NCBI RefSeq assembly: GCF_014138625.1
Contig: NZ_JACJHY010000010.1
Span: forward strand, 1-64,000
Reading direction: 5' to 3'
Source: Aminobacter ciceronei
Lineage (GTDB): Bacteria > Pseudomonadota > Alphaproteobacteria > Rhizobiales > Rhizobiaceae
Length of the DNA: 64,000 nt
Positions 33,361 to 43,148 of this stretch are shown here, one piece after another (the stretch's first letter is position 1; each line of letters starts with the position of its first letter). The notes below the pieces were generated by a model. It ran no database searches and was not told the DNA's origin. It saw only the letters and a list, made by a program, of their open reading frames with translations. The position numbers and the translations under genes were made by a program.

Positions 33361-34388
33361 CGGCTGCCGACACGCTGTCCGAGGGCTATGACTTCTTCGA
33401 GCTGCTGCGCCAGCTTGAAAACCGGGACGGCCGCCTGTTCGGTCACTCCGGCCGGCCGGACCGCGAGCCGGCGCGCCTCGGCCAGCATGTGCGTCTGGGC
33501 TTCGCGACCCAGGACGTCGTCAATTTTTCGCCCGCCACCGACAAGGGTGCCGCGCGGGTCACCGTCGCCAATCTTGGCCTGCTTGGCCCCGAAGGCCCGC
33601 TGCCGCTGCATGTCACGCGGTGGGTGCTCGACCGCATGTCGCAACGCTGGTTTGCCGGTGCGGATGCCCATCAGACCAGCGACACGACCTTCGTCGAGTT
33701 CGTCAATATCCTTCAGCACCGCATGATCGCCCTGTTCTACCGCGCCTGGGCGGACGCGCATCCCGGCGTGCAGGTCGAGCGTGCCGTCGGCGGGCGTATC
33801 CGCGCGATGCTGGAGGCAATGGCCGGCATCGGATTGCCCGAAACCGGCAACGCCCAGGACCCGGACATGGATTCGGTCAAGTTGCGCCAGGCAGCAGCAC
33901 TTGCCGGACAGGTCGACGGGCCCGAGCGGCTGACCTTGTTCGTCGCCGAAGTGTTCAATGTGAAGGTCCAGCTCAAGGAGTTCGTGGCGTCATGGCTGGA
34001 CGTTCCAGCCGCGCTGCAGACGAGGCTCGGCATGGCCAGCGCCTCCCTGGGCAGAAGTGCGACCATCGGGCCGCGCAGCTTCAGCCGCCAGAACCGCGTC
34101 GAGCTGCGCCTCGGCCCGCTCGATTTGAACACCTACTCATCCTTCCTTCCCGGCAGCCGGCGACTGGCTGTCCTCAAGCGCGCCATAAGCGACCTCCTCG
34201 GTGAATTGCTCGACGTCGACCTCAGGCTTGTGCTGGCCAGCGACGAGGTGCCGCCGGCCCGCATCGGGGCGGCGCAGCTCGGCCGAACGGCGTGGCTTGC
34301 GCCCCCTGCCGAAAGGGGCGATGCTGAGGATATGCGCCTGCGGACGATCGTCGGCTGGCGGCCCGAAATGGCGGGAGTCGGGGCATGA
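33324..34388 (+). CDS. tssG: T6SS baseplate protein TssG (ImpH/VasB)
   Basis: A 354-residue TssG with the typical start YDFFELLRQLENRDGR, the LGLLGPEGPLPLHVTRWVLDR motif, and the FNVKVQLKEFVASWLDVP segment. I start it at the ATG 33324, seven bases after aggagg; the frame is open farther upstream but noncoding there. Its stop overlaps tagH by 4 bases (ATGA). It completes the baseplate wedge with TssE, TssF and TssK. Confidence 0.97.
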   Translation: MADDARQPLPDLAAADTLSEGYDFFELLRQLENRDGRLFGHSGRPDREPARLGQHVRLGFATQDVVNFSPATDKGAARVTVANLGLLGPEGPLPLHVTRWVLDRMSQRWFAGADAHQTSDTTFVEFVNILQHRMIALFYRAWADAHPGVQVERAVGGRIRAMLEAMAGIGLPETGNAQDPDMDSVKLRQAAALAGQVDGPERLTLFVAEVFNVKVQLKEFVASWLDVPAALQTRLGMASASLGRSATIGPRSFSRQNRVELRLGPLDLNTYSSFLPGSRRLAVLKRAISDLLGELLDVDLRLVLASDEVPPARIGAAQLGRTAWLAPPAERGDAEDMRLRTIVGWRPEMAGVGA

Positions 34389-35926
34389 GCTTGCTCCTCA
34401 CGCTTGAGCAGGGACCGCGCGCACAGGCAGTGCGCCAGACCCGGCTGGATCAGGGTGAACTCGTGATCGGTCGCAGTCCCGATGCGGACTGGCAGATCGA
34501 CGACCCCGACATGTTCGTCTCGCGCGCCCACTGCAAGATCACATCAGGACAGGACGGCTACGTCGTCGTCGACACGTCGAGCAGCGGCCTGTTCATCGAT
34601 GACGCCGGCAGCGCCCTTGGCTCGGGCAACTCGGCGCAACTGCGCCATGGCATGCGGCTCCGTCTTGGCGACTATGTCGTGTCGGTGGAGCTGCAGCCGA
34701 CGGAAGCCCACCTGCAGCATTTCAAGCCAACATCGTCCAGGACATCGGTGCCGCAACCGGCGCCTGCCGCATCTCGCGCCCCGGTCGGTCTCGGCGGCGA
34801 CGATTTCTTCTCGATCAAGACGGACGAGGAGCCGCAACGCCCCCGGCCCGCCGATCTGCCCAACCCGTTCGAGCATCCCGAGCCCGGCGCGTTCCGCGCC
34901 TATGAGCGCGCCGGCGGCTCCGAGCGCAATTCGCCTGCCTTCGACGATCCGTTCAGCCTCGATCCGGTGGCGACACCCGTTGTGAACGGCCATGCCGACG
35001 ACAGCCAGAACGGCACGGCAGCCTTTGCCGATCCTTTCGGCCTCGCTTCGGCCGAGACGCCGAAGTCAAAAGCGGAACCAGTCGTGACACAATCGCCGTC
35101 ATTCGATGACGGTTTCGACCTTCCGCCTATGACGCCGCTTCCGCCGGCGGTCGATGCAGACCCGCGCGAAACCGCTCTCGCTCCGCCCCCAGTTCCGGCT
35201 CCGGCACAGCCGGCATCGGTTGCGCCCTGGGACGCGCCTGCCCGCCGAGCGGACACACCGCCCCCGCCGCCGATGTCGCTGCGTGCGCGGGAGAAGGCCG
35301 CGGCAAATGTGGTGGCAGCACCTGCAGCCGCGCCAACTCCTACGCCCGCACCGTCCGACAGCGCGCTGCGCGCCGCCTTCCTGCGCGGCATGGGCCTTGG
35401 CGAAAACGCCTCTTCCAACCGCGACCCGCTGGCTGAGATGGAAAAATTCGGCCGTGAGTATCGCCTGATGCTCGAAGGCCTGATGCAGCTGTTGCGCAAG
35501 CGCGCCGAGGAAAAGGGCAACGCTCGCATCGAGCAGACTATCGTCGGCTCCTCGGAGGTCAATCCGCTTAAGTTCCTGCCCACGGTCGACGATGCGCTGG
35601 CAACCATCCTGGCCGAGCGCAGTCCGGGTTTTCTCGCCGGAGAGCCGGCCATATCGGATGCGATCCGCGACCTCGCCCACCACCATGTTCGCGCCTGGCG
35701 CGGCCTGCAAGGCGCGCTGCGCCACATGATCGACCGCTTCGATCCCGTCGCGCTCGAAGAGGAGCTGAAGTCGAGCTCGTCGATCGAGAAACTGCTCGCC
35801 GGCGGCCGCAGCGCCAAGCTTTGGGACCTCTACAAGAAACGCCATCGTGAGATCGCCCTGAGTGCCGAGACGCGCTTCATGGGCGAAATAGGAGCCGACT
35901 TCCGCAACGCATATGAAGAGGAGTGA
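34385..35926 (+). CDS. tagH: T6SS FHA-domain protein TagH/Fha, copy 1
   Basis: A 513-residue signalling protein. The N-terminal FHA domain (about 5-100) has the phosphothreonine-binding residues in VIGRSPDADW, SRAHCKI and DTSSSGLFIDD. A long proline/alanine-rich linker (about 115-320) contains repeated DPF motifs. The C-terminal T6SS-FHA domain (about 325-510, from NPLKFLPTVDDAL onward) is typical of TagH. Fha proteins bind phosphorylated partners made by PpkA and license secretion. A second, shorter copy lies at 50636. It is followed after 3 bases by tssJ. Confidence 0.93.
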   Translation: MSLLLTLEQGPRAQAVRQTRLDQGELVIGRSPDADWQIDDPDMFVSRAHCKITSGQDGYVVVDTSSSGLFIDDAGSALGSGNSAQLRHGMRLRLGDYVVSVELQPTEAHLQHFKPTSSRTSVPQPAPAASRAPVGLGGDDFFSIKTDEEPQRPRPADLPNPFEHPEPGAFRAYERAGGSERNSPAFDDPFSLDPVATPVVNGHADDSQNGTAAFADPFGLASAETPKSKAEPVVTQSPSFDDGFDLPPMTPLPPAVDADPRETALAPPPVPAPAQPASVAPWDAPARRADTPPPPPMSLRAREKAAANVVAAPAAAPTPTPAPSDSALRAAFLRGMGLGENASSNRDPLAEMEKFGREYRLMLEGLMQLLRKRAEEKGNARIEQTIVGSSEVNPLKFLPTVDDALATILAERSPGFLAGEPAISDAIRDLAHHHVRAWRGLQGALRHMIDRFDPVALEEELKSSSSIEKLLAGGRSAKLWDLYKKRHREIALSAETRFMGEIGADFRNAYEEE

Positions 35927-35929
35927 CGC

Positions 35930-36382
35930 ATGATCGACCGGCGCGACTTCATTATTGCTCTCGGCGCTACAGGACTGGTGGCCGCCTGCCAAAGCGGGCC
36001 ACCGAAACCGTCCACCGTCACCGTCAATGTGAGCGGTCAAGCCGGCATGAACCCCGGGCCCGACGGCGGCGACAGGCCGGTCACGGTTCTGGTCATGCGA
36101 TTGAAGAGCACGGGCAAGTTCAACTCGGCCGACTATTTCGCCCTGCAGGGCGACGCCGGCTCGGCACTTGCCGGCGATCTCATCGGCTCCGACCAGCTTT
36201 CGGTCGGCCCGGGTGCGGCGGCATCGAAGACGATCACCGTCGAGCCGGAGGCGACCGCGCTCGGCTTCGTCGCGCTTGTTCGCGAACCAACCGGTCGCAC
36301 CTGGCGGACGACGAAGTCGGTTTCACCGGGTTCGACGGTGACGATCACCGTGACGCTCGGCAGCGGAGGCATTTCGGCCTGA
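35930..36382 (+). CDS. tssJ: T6SS outer-membrane lipoprotein TssJ
   Basis: A 150-residue lipoprotein with signal IIALGATGLVAAC and predicted lipidation at Cys20. The mature part is a beta-sandwich of the TssJ family (TVTVNVSGQAGMNP, FNSADYFALQGDAGSALAGD, VEPEATALGFVALVRE). It anchors the trans-envelope complex to the outer membrane by binding periplasmic TssM. Only one tssJ is present although there are two TssM proteins. A strong gaggag site precedes it. Confidence 0.93.
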   Translation: MIDRRDFIIALGATGLVAACQSGPPKPSTVTVNVSGQAGMNPGPDGGDRPVTVLVMRLKSTGKFNSADYFALQGDAGSALAGDLIGSDQLSVGPGAAASKTITVEPEATALGFVALVREPTGRTWRTTKSVSPGSTVTITVTLGSGGISA

Positions 36383-36422
36383 CCGAGCCATATCAGGAGT
36401 TGTCGATGCAGAGAGTTGCCGC

Positions 36423-37757
36423 ATGACCGACGCAAACAGGGTGCTCTGGTCCGAAGGGCTTTTCCTTCGGACCCAGCACTTCCAGCAACAGGACCGCTTC
36501 TTCGAGGCGACGGTGCGCGGCGCGCTGCAGGCCGGGCAACTTCACACCTATGGCTTTCGCACGCTCACCCTCGACCCGGCCCAGCTGGAAGCCGGACAGG
36601 TCGCCGTGCTTTCGGCGCGCGGCATCTATCCCGACGGCACGCCCTTTGCCATTCCCGACACCATGGACGCGCCAAAGCCGCTCGCCATCACCGCCGACAT
36701 GGGCGGCGGTCCGGTGTTGATCGCGGTACCATTGGAACCGCCCGGTGGCGTCGGCTTCGATCCGGCGCATGCCGAGACCAGCGGTGCGCGCTACCGCGGC
36801 CGCATCGTCACCGTTCGCGATGCCGTGCAAGGCGGATCGGACCCCGAAGAGATCGAGATCGCCCGTCCGCAGGCCTTGTTGCTTGCTCCGGGAAAATCGG
36901 TCGGCGGCTACACGGCATTGCCGATTACCGAAATCACCGGCCTGCGCGCCGATGGCGGTGTTGCCGTCGACGCCAACTTCCTGCCGCCGACGCTCGCCAC
37001 AGGTGCGGTCCATTGGTACGCCCAGCTTCTGCAGGAGGTCATCACCGGGCTCGACCAGATCGCCGAGGCGCATGCCAAGATGGTGCTTGGCGGCCCCGGC
37101 CGCAGCGTCGAAGATCTGCTGATGCTCAACCTTGCCAATGCGGCGCGACCACGCCTGGCGCATATGCTGGCGCAGGACATCTTCCATCCGGCCGAACTCT
37201 ATCTCGAACTTGCCGGCCTCGCCGGATCGATGGCGACCTACGGCTCGAATTCGCGCCGTCTCGCCGAACTGCCTGTTTATGACCACATGGCCCCAGGTCC
37301 TGCCTATTCGGCGCTCGCCGACACATTGCGTTCGCTGATCCTCAGCCTGCGTTATGTCGAGCCGAAATCGCGGGCGCTGCCGGTCATGCGCCACTCCACC
37401 AATGTCTGGAAGGTGCGCATCGACAACCCCAAGCTGCTCGTCGCCAGTCGCATCGTCATCCGCGTCGGCTCCGAGCTGTCCGAGGACGCGCTGCGCAAGA
37501 TCTTCGTCAACCAGGCGACGGTGGGGGCCGCCAGCGAATTCGAAGGCCTGTGGAAGTCGCGCCTGCCGGGCATACCGCTGAAGCCGCTGCATTCGCAGCC
37601 GCGCGAAATCCCCTATGACGGCGACCGCCTTTGCCTTGAACTCGATCAGAGAAGCGAGCACTGGGCCTCCCTCCTCGACGCACCCGGATTCGTCATCGGC
37701 GTTTCCGGCGTATTGCCGAGCGAGCCGCAGGTCGACTGCTATTCGGTGAACAGGTGA
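36423..37757 (+). CDS. tssK: T6SS baseplate-membrane connector TssK
   Basis: A 444-residue TssK (ImpJ/VasE) with the diagnostic opening VLWSEGLFLRTQHFQQQDRF, the middle LPITEITGLRADGGVAVD-like block, and a C-terminal LAASRIVIRVG-like domain (VASRIVIRVGSELSED). TssK trimers dock the baseplate on TssL and TssM in the membrane. It lies in the operon between tssJ and tssL with 4 bases to tssL. Full length. Confidence 0.97.
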   Translation: MTDANRVLWSEGLFLRTQHFQQQDRFFEATVRGALQAGQLHTYGFRTLTLDPAQLEAGQVAVLSARGIYPDGTPFAIPDTMDAPKPLAITADMGGGPVLIAVPLEPPGGVGFDPAHAETSGARYRGRIVTVRDAVQGGSDPEEIEIARPQALLLAPGKSVGGYTALPITEITGLRADGGVAVDANFLPPTLATGAVHWYAQLLQEVITGLDQIAEAHAKMVLGGPGRSVEDLLMLNLANAARPRLAHMLAQDIFHPAELYLELAGLAGSMATYGSNSRRLAELPVYDHMAPGPAYSALADTLRSLILSLRYVEPKSRALPVMRHSTNVWKVRIDNPKLLVASRIVIRVGSELSEDALRKIFVNQATVGAASEFEGLWKSRLPGIPLKPLHSQPREIPYDGDRLCLELDQRSEHWASLLDAPGFVIGVSGVLPSEPQVDCYSVNR

Positions 37758-37761
37758 CGCG

Positions 37762-39081
37762 ATGAGCCAGGACGATCCTTTCGGCTTGTCGGAGGATCGT
37801 GAGCGTACCCGGATACGCATGGTGGGTACGCCGCAGCCGCGCATGCCGATGCCGTTCTCGTCTGCGCCGCTGAAGCGCTCGCGCACCCATCCGAACACAT
37901 TGGTCAATGCGTTTTCCGCCTTGCTGGAATTCGCGCCCGAACTCGAAAACGCATTGCCGCCCGAGAATCCTGAACACCTTCGCACCCGCCTGCAGGAAGA
38001 ACTGGTGCGCGGTCGCGACGCCGCCGTTGCCGCCGGATCGTCGGTCGAACGGGCCGATCAGGCTGCATGGGCGGTGGCCGCACTGCTTGATGACCTCGCG
38101 TTGAACACGCCGTGGGGCGGCTCGAGCGCCTGGCCTCGGCAACCTCTGGTTGTCATGCTGCGCGGCGACGTCGATGCAGGTGCCCAGTTCTTCTCGCGCC
38201 TGGAGGAGCTCGAGCGCCACCCAAACCGCGATAGGGAAATGCTGGAGCTGCAGTATCACTGCATGGCGCTGGGCTTCCGCGGCAAATACCGGGTACCCGG
38301 CCGCTCGGGCGACCGGTCGCTGAATGCCGTGCGTGTCGCCGCCGCCCGCTTCCTGCGCGACGCCGATGCCGAAGACGCGCCGCTGTCGCCCAACTGGCGC
38401 GGCGTCGTTGCCGCCGACGAGGCGCCGCGCTTCACCGTGCCGATCTGGGTGATGGGCGTCATCGCTGCCGTGCTCGCCACCGCGATCTACATCGCCTTCT
38501 CGCTGGGGCTGAGCAACCAGGCCGTCCAGCTTTCGGCCCTTGTGCGTGCGCTTCCACCGGCCGACCGCGCCGAGGTGTTGCGCACCACACCCAAGGCGGA
38601 AGCGCCACCGGTCGAGACCGTCGACTTCGCGCTGTTGCCGGAGTTCGCGGCAGCCACGCCCGAGGGCCTGCGCCCGGCGCTCAAGGGCGCCGAAAGCGTG
38701 TCGCTGGCCCGCCTCGTCGTCCAGGCCTCCAACCCCGAGCTCTTCCAGTCCTCCAGGGCCGAGCTGACCGACGGCTTCCAGCCGCTCATCGAGGCAATCG
38801 CCAAGGTGATCGTCGAGAACCAGGAGCTGATCGGCAACGTCACCATCGTCGGACATACCGACGGCATCCCGCTGCAAAGAACCAACCCGCTTTCCACCAA
38901 CCAGCGCCTGTCGGAGGCCCGCGCCGCGACAATTGCCGACATGCTCGTCCAGAACGGCGTGCCGCGCGAGCGCGTGCGCTCCGAGGGGCGCGCCGCCACC
39001 GACCCCGTTGCCGACGACGCCACGCGTGAAGGCCGGGCGCTCAATCGCCGCGTCGAAGTGCTGGTCGAAAAGAGGTTGTGA
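37762..39081 (+). CDS. tssL: T6SS TssL with C-terminal OmpA domain, copy 1
   Basis: A 439-residue inner-membrane protein. The cytoplasmic DotU domain spans about 45-215 (HPNTLVNAFSALLEFAPEL, MLELQYHCMALGFRGKYR). One membrane helix is at about 233-256. A periplasmic OmpA/MotB-type peptidoglycan-binding domain (about 345-435) has VGHTDGIPLQ and LSEARAATIADML. An N-terminal R-T16-R-I resembles the K-T-R-I start of PpkA and may be a phosphorylation site read by FHA proteins. It joins TssJ and TssM in the envelope complex. A paralogue lies at 51902. Confidence 0.95.
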   Translation: MSQDDPFGLSEDRERTRIRMVGTPQPRMPMPFSSAPLKRSRTHPNTLVNAFSALLEFAPELENALPPENPEHLRTRLQEELVRGRDAAVAAGSSVERADQAAWAVAALLDDLALNTPWGGSSAWPRQPLVVMLRGDVDAGAQFFSRLEELERHPNRDREMLELQYHCMALGFRGKYRVPGRSGDRSLNAVRVAAARFLRDADAEDAPLSPNWRGVVAADEAPRFTVPIWVMGVIAAVLATAIYIAFSLGLSNQAVQLSALVRALPPADRAEVLRTTPKAEAPPVETVDFALLPEFAAATPEGLRPALKGAESVSLARLVVQASNPELFQSSRAELTDGFQPLIEAIAKVIVENQELIGNVTIVGHTDGIPLQRTNPLSTNQRLSEARAATIADMLVQNGVPRERVRSEGRAATDPVADDATREGRALNRRVEVLVEKRL

Positions 39082-39084
39082 CAG

Positions 39085-42000
39085 ATGTTCATCCTGCGCT
39101 TCCTCTGGTCGGTACTGACATCGCGGTGGCTCTGGACGCTGATCGGCCTGACGCTGCTTTCCCTGATCATCTGGATCTTCGGCCCCATCGTCGCGGTCGG
39201 CCAGAGCACGCCGTTTGCGTCCGAAACCGTGCGTATGGCGCTGATCGCAGGCCTGGTCATCCTGTGGCTGATCTGGCTGATTTTGGCGCAGCGCCGCGCC
39301 ATCCGAGCCAATCGCATGTTCGTCGCCGAGATTGCCGCGCCGCCGGTCGAGAAGCCGCTGACGGCGGGCGAACAGAGCGTTGCCGCGGTCGGCGCCAAGT
39401 TCCAGGGGCTGATGGACGAGATGAAGCGGCGCAAGCTCGGCGGCCGCAAGTTGCTGCGCGACATGCCGTGGTATGTCATCGTCGGACCGCCGGCCACCGG
39501 CAAGACCACGGCTTTGCGCCAGTCCGGGCTGAATTTCCCGATCGACCTCACCGACGACATCCAGGGTGTCGGCGGCACCCGCAACTGCGACTGGTTCTTC
39601 GCCGAACACGCGGTGCTGATCGACACCGCCGGCCGCTACGTCCAGCAGGAGAGCCAGCCAGATGTCGATGCCGTGGAATGGCTGGGCTTTCTCGACCTGT
39701 TGAAGAAACATCGCGGCCGGCGCGCCCTGAACGGTGTCATCGTTGCCCTGTCGATCGATGCGTTCTCGGAGGGCGATGAAGCCATCAAGGCGCATGGCCG
39801 CAAGATCCGCCGCCGCCTCGCCGAGCTGAACGAACGTCTCGAAATCCGGCTCCCGGTCTATCTGATGCTGACCAAGGCGGACCTCATCAAAGGCTTCGAG
39901 CCCTTCTTCGGCGGCCTCTCGACCTCGGCCCGCGAACAGGTCTGGGGCACGACCTTCGCGCCTGATGCACGCGTCGACGGCAAGATGGTCGCAAGCGAGA
40001 TCTCGTTGCTGGCGACCGAGCTCGAGCGCCGCCTCGTCCCCCGCCTCGAGGACGAAGACAGCCTCGCCGCCCGCGCCGAGATTTTCAGGTTCCCGGCCCA
40101 GGTCGAAAGCCTGTCCGAACCGATCCGTCTTCTTGTCGAACAGATTTTCGGCGAAAGCCGCTACGAAGACAGCGCCTGGTTGCGCGGCGTCTATCTGACT
40201 TCGGCCACACAGGAAGGCGCGCCCATCGACCGGCTTACCGCTGCACTCTCTTCCTCGTTCGGCCTGCCGCCGCGCCGCGCCATGTCGTCGCCACGCGTCG
40301 AAAAGCGCAGCTTCTTCCTCAAAAACCTGCTCACCGAAGTGATCTTCAAGGAAGCCGGGCTGGGCATGTTCGACCCCCTGGCGCAACGCCGCCGGACCTG
40401 GATCTGGCGCGGTGCCGCCGCAGCCTGCGGAGCAGCTGTCCTGCTTGCCGGAGCGCTGTTTGGACTGTCCTATTACGACAACCGCAATGCCATCGCGGCC
40501 CAAGCCGGCCAGTTGGAGGCACTGCAGGCGCCGTTGGCGCCATTCGCGGCGGCCCCGGCTCCTGTCGATGCGCCCGACATCGACGTTGCGCTGGCTGCGA
40601 TGGATGAGGTCACCAATGCGCGCACGCCGCCGCCCAGCGGTTTTCGTGACCTGGTCGGCCCGACGGCCTCTCCCGAGCTGCTGCGGGCCCAGGCCGACAG
40701 CTACAACCACGCTTTGCGCAACATCCTCGAACCCCGCATGGTCGCCCTGCTCGAAACGACGATGTGGCGCCAGGTCCGCGATCCGGAATTCATGCTGGGG
40801 GCGCTCAAGACCTATCGCATGATGACCGGCCTCTCCCAGATGGACGCGGATTTCGCTCAAAACTGGTGGGTCAACGACCTGCCCGAATTCGCACCCGTCG
40901 CGCCCTTCCCGACGCCCAACGCAGAAGAGCACCAGCTTGCCGCCATCCGCCGCATGACGATCGACGCGAGTTATGTCGCGCCCGATCCGGCGCTGGTCGC
41001 CGAGGCCCTGAAAAGCGTCTGCACCATTTCGCTGCCAGCACGCGCCTACAAGCAGCTGCTGGCCGATCCCGCCGTCTCCGAACTGAAGGAGTGGATCCCG
41101 GCGAATTTCGCCGGCCCGAACGGCTCCAAGGTCTTTGCCCGCCGCTCCGACAAAACATTGCGTGTCGGCCTGCCCGGCGCATTCACCTATGCCGGCTTCC
41201 ACGACGTCATCCTCGAACGGCTGGAGGATGTCGCCGCCCAGGCGGCCCTCGACCGCGCCGTCTTTGCCGGCGGCTGCGAGGAGAATTCCGAGACCTCGGT
41301 GTCGGCGCTGTCGGAAGACATCCTGAAGCTCTACTACGAGGATTTCATCGCCCAGTGGGACAGCCTGCTGCGCGACATAAGGCTGGCACCGCTGACCGAC
41401 CTCAACGTCGCCAGCGAAAATTTGAAGGACCTGTCGAGCGCCGATTCCGCGCTCAAGCGCCTGGTCACGGCAGTCGTTCACGAGACCGATCTCATCCGCT
41501 CGGACGAGGAGCCGGCCGGCGACAACAAGGCCGCATCGAAAGGCGCCTCCAAGCTGTTGGGCAAGCTCGGCAAGGTCGGCAAACTGGCCAAAGCCGGCGC
41601 CAAGCTGTTGCCACGTGCCGGGTCGGCAGCAGAAGTCGACATGACCGGCACGCTCGTCGCCGAGCATTTCAAGCCGCTGAAAGGTGCGGTCGCCGAAGTC
41701 GACGGCCAGCCTCCCATGCTCGATGCCGCGGTCGTCGCCTTGACGGCACTATCGAATGTGCTGCAGACAGTCACCGCCAATCCCGACCCGCAGGATGCCA
41801 TCAAGAAGCAGGGCGGGCTCGCGGAACTCACCGGTGCCGTCGCGCGCCAGGCGCAGATCCTGCCCGATCCGATCGACGACTGGCTCGGCGGCATCGCCGG
41901 CGACACCAGCGGCCTGACCGAAAAGGCCGTCACCTCCGAACTCAATGCCATCTGGCGCGCCGACATCCTGCCGTTCTGCCAGGCTGCCTTGACCAACCGA

Positions 42001-42624
42001 TATCCGTTCAGCCCGGAAAGTGCCGTTGACGTCAACGTCCGCGATTTCGCCCGCCTGTTCGGCCCAGGCGGACTGATCGACGCTTTCACCAACGACCACC
42101 TGATCAGCTATGTCGACACGGCCAAACAACCATGGACCTGGCGTGCCGACATGGGGCTGGATTCGTCTGCCCTTGCCGCCTTCGAGCAGGCGCGCCGTAT
42201 TCGCGACGACCTGTTCCCCGGTGGCACCGGCCCCCTGATGAGCTTCACGCTCGAGCCCAAGGATCTGTCGCCGACAGTCACGCGGGTGACGCTCAACCTC
42301 GATGGCCAAAGCCTCGTCTACTACAACAACGCCACCCGCCCTCAGCCGATGACCTGGCCGGGCAAGGACGGCACCGGCACCATCTCGTTGGCCTTCCAGC
42401 CCATCGATGGGTCGCCTGAAGTCATCGTCAACGAAACCGGGAGCTGGGCCTGGCTGCGGCTGCTCACCAAGGGTCGCTTCACGGCGACATCGCTGTCCGA
42501 CGTCTACAACCTGCGCCTCGGCGCCAAGAGTTTTTACGCCGACTTCGAGCTCAAGGCGGCAAGTGTCGAGAACCCCTACAACCTGCAGATGTTCAAGAGG
42601 TTCACGTGCCCGCAGAACATCTAG
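39085..42624 (+). CDS. tssM: T6SS TssM (IcmF), copy 1
   Basis: A 1179-residue inner-membrane protein. It has two N-terminal membrane helices (about 12-36 and 50-68), then a cytoplasmic NTPase-like domain with intact Walker A GPPATGKTT (about 134-142). A third helix lies at about 447-468, and a large periplasmic part follows with ImcF-related and C-terminal beta domains (VTRVTLNLDGQSLVYYNN, SWAWLRLLTKGRF). It spans the envelope and contacts TssJ and TssL. A long antisense frame on the other strand is a GC-rich shadow. It overlaps tagF by 19 bases. Confidence 0.96.
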   Translation: MFILRFLWSVLTSRWLWTLIGLTLLSLIIWIFGPIVAVGQSTPFASETVRMALIAGLVILWLIWLILAQRRAIRANRMFVAEIAAPPVEKPLTAGEQSVAAVGAKFQGLMDEMKRRKLGGRKLLRDMPWYVIVGPPATGKTTALRQSGLNFPIDLTDDIQGVGGTRNCDWFFAEHAVLIDTAGRYVQQESQPDVDAVEWLGFLDLLKKHRGRRALNGVIVALSIDAFSEGDEAIKAHGRKIRRRLAELNERLEIRLPVYLMLTKADLIKGFEPFFGGLSTSAREQVWGTTFAPDARVDGKMVASEISLLATELERRLVPRLEDEDSLAARAEIFRFPAQVESLSEPIRLLVEQIFGESRYEDSAWLRGVYLTSATQEGAPIDRLTAALSSSFGLPPRRAMSSPRVEKRSFFLKNLLTEVIFKEAGLGMFDPLAQRRRTWIWRGAAAACGAAVLLAGALFGLSYYDNRNAIAAQAGQLEALQAPLAPFAAAPAPVDAPDIDVALAAMDEVTNARTPPPSGFRDLVGPTASPELLRAQADSYNHALRNILEPRMVALLETTMWRQVRDPEFMLGALKTYRMMTGLSQMDADFAQNWWVNDLPEFAPVAPFPTPNAEEHQLAAIRRMTIDASYVAPDPALVAEALKSVCTISLPARAYKQLLADPAVSELKEWIPANFAGPNGSKVFARRSDKTLRVGLPGAFTYAGFHDVILERLEDVAAQAALDRAVFAGGCEENSETSVSALSEDILKLYYEDFIAQWDSLLRDIRLAPLTDLNVASENLKDLSSADSALKRLVTAVVHETDLIRSDEEPAGDNKAASKGASKLLGKLGKVGKLAKAGAKLLPRAGSAAEVDMTGTLVAEHFKPLKGAVAEVDGQPPMLDAAVVALTALSNVLQTVTANPDPQDAIKKQGGLAELTGAVARQAQILPDPIDDWLGGIAGDTSGLTEKAVTSELNAIWRADILPFCQAALTNRYPFSPESAVDVNVRDFARLFGPGGLIDAFTNDHLISYVDTAKQPWTWRADMGLDSSALAAFEQARRIRDDLFPGGTGPLMSFTLEPKDLSPTVTRVTLNLDGQSLVYYNNATRPQPMTWPGKDGTGTISLAFQPIDGSPEVIVNETGSWAWLRLLTKGRFTATSLSDVYNLRLGAKSFYADFELKAASVENPYNLQMFKRFTCPQNI

Positions 42625-43148
42625 CCACCGGCTTCTACGGCAAGATTCCGGCGACCGGAGACTTCGTCGGCCGCGGGCTTCCCGGCGACTTCGTGCGCGC
42701 ATGGGACCGTTGGGTGGCAAGCCACCTCGCGCCATTGCAGAGTTCGGGCGCCTGGCCAGAGGACGTGGCACTGCGTTTCCTGCTCGGTCCCGATGCCAAC
42801 GGCCCGATGGCGGGCATCGTCGTGACGAGCAACGACCGCGCCGGCCGCCGTTTTCCGCTGACGGTCGCAGCCCCCCTCTCCGCCGCCAATTCAGGATTGG
42901 CCGACATGGCGGCGAAATGGTTCGACGACATTGAGATGGCGGCCGACGCGGCGCGCTATGGTTATGTCAGCGCAGACGAATTCGCCGCCAGCCTTGCCGA
43001 GCTGCCGTTTCCGATCGCCGACATGACGGGAGAGCCTGTGCTCAGCATGGTCTTGTGGGCCGGCCCATGGGTGCCGGTGGACGTCGATCCGGCGGCCCCA
43101 CAAGCGGTCCTCGACCGGCTGCTCACCGCGAGCTGGGAGACCAGTTGA
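42606..43148 (+). CDS. tagF: T6SS-associated protein TagF
   Basis: A 180-residue TagF (ImpM), starting with GTG five bases after aagagg. It has the family signature TGFYGKIPATGDFVGRGLP and AWDRWVASHL. TagF is a post-translational repressor of T6SS assembly in Pseudomonas and Agrobacterium; in some alphaproteobacteria it is fused to the PppA phosphatase, but here it is separate. It overlaps tssM by 19 bases and the DUF2169 gene at TGATG. Confidence 0.92.
   Translation: MPAEHLATGFYGKIPATGDFVGRGLPGDFVRAWDRWVASHLAPLQSSGAWPEDVALRFLLGPDANGPMAGIVVTSNDRAGRRFPLTVAAPLSAANSGLADMAAKWFDDIEMAADAARYGYVSADEFAASLAELPFPIADMTGEPVLSMVLWAGPWVPVDVDPAAPQAVLDRLLTASWETS

Noticed and set aside
37693-41667. Very long open frame antisense to TssL and TssM (1324 codons)
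   Set aside because: Antisense of two strongly conserved T6SS genes in high-GC DNA; no recognisable domains.
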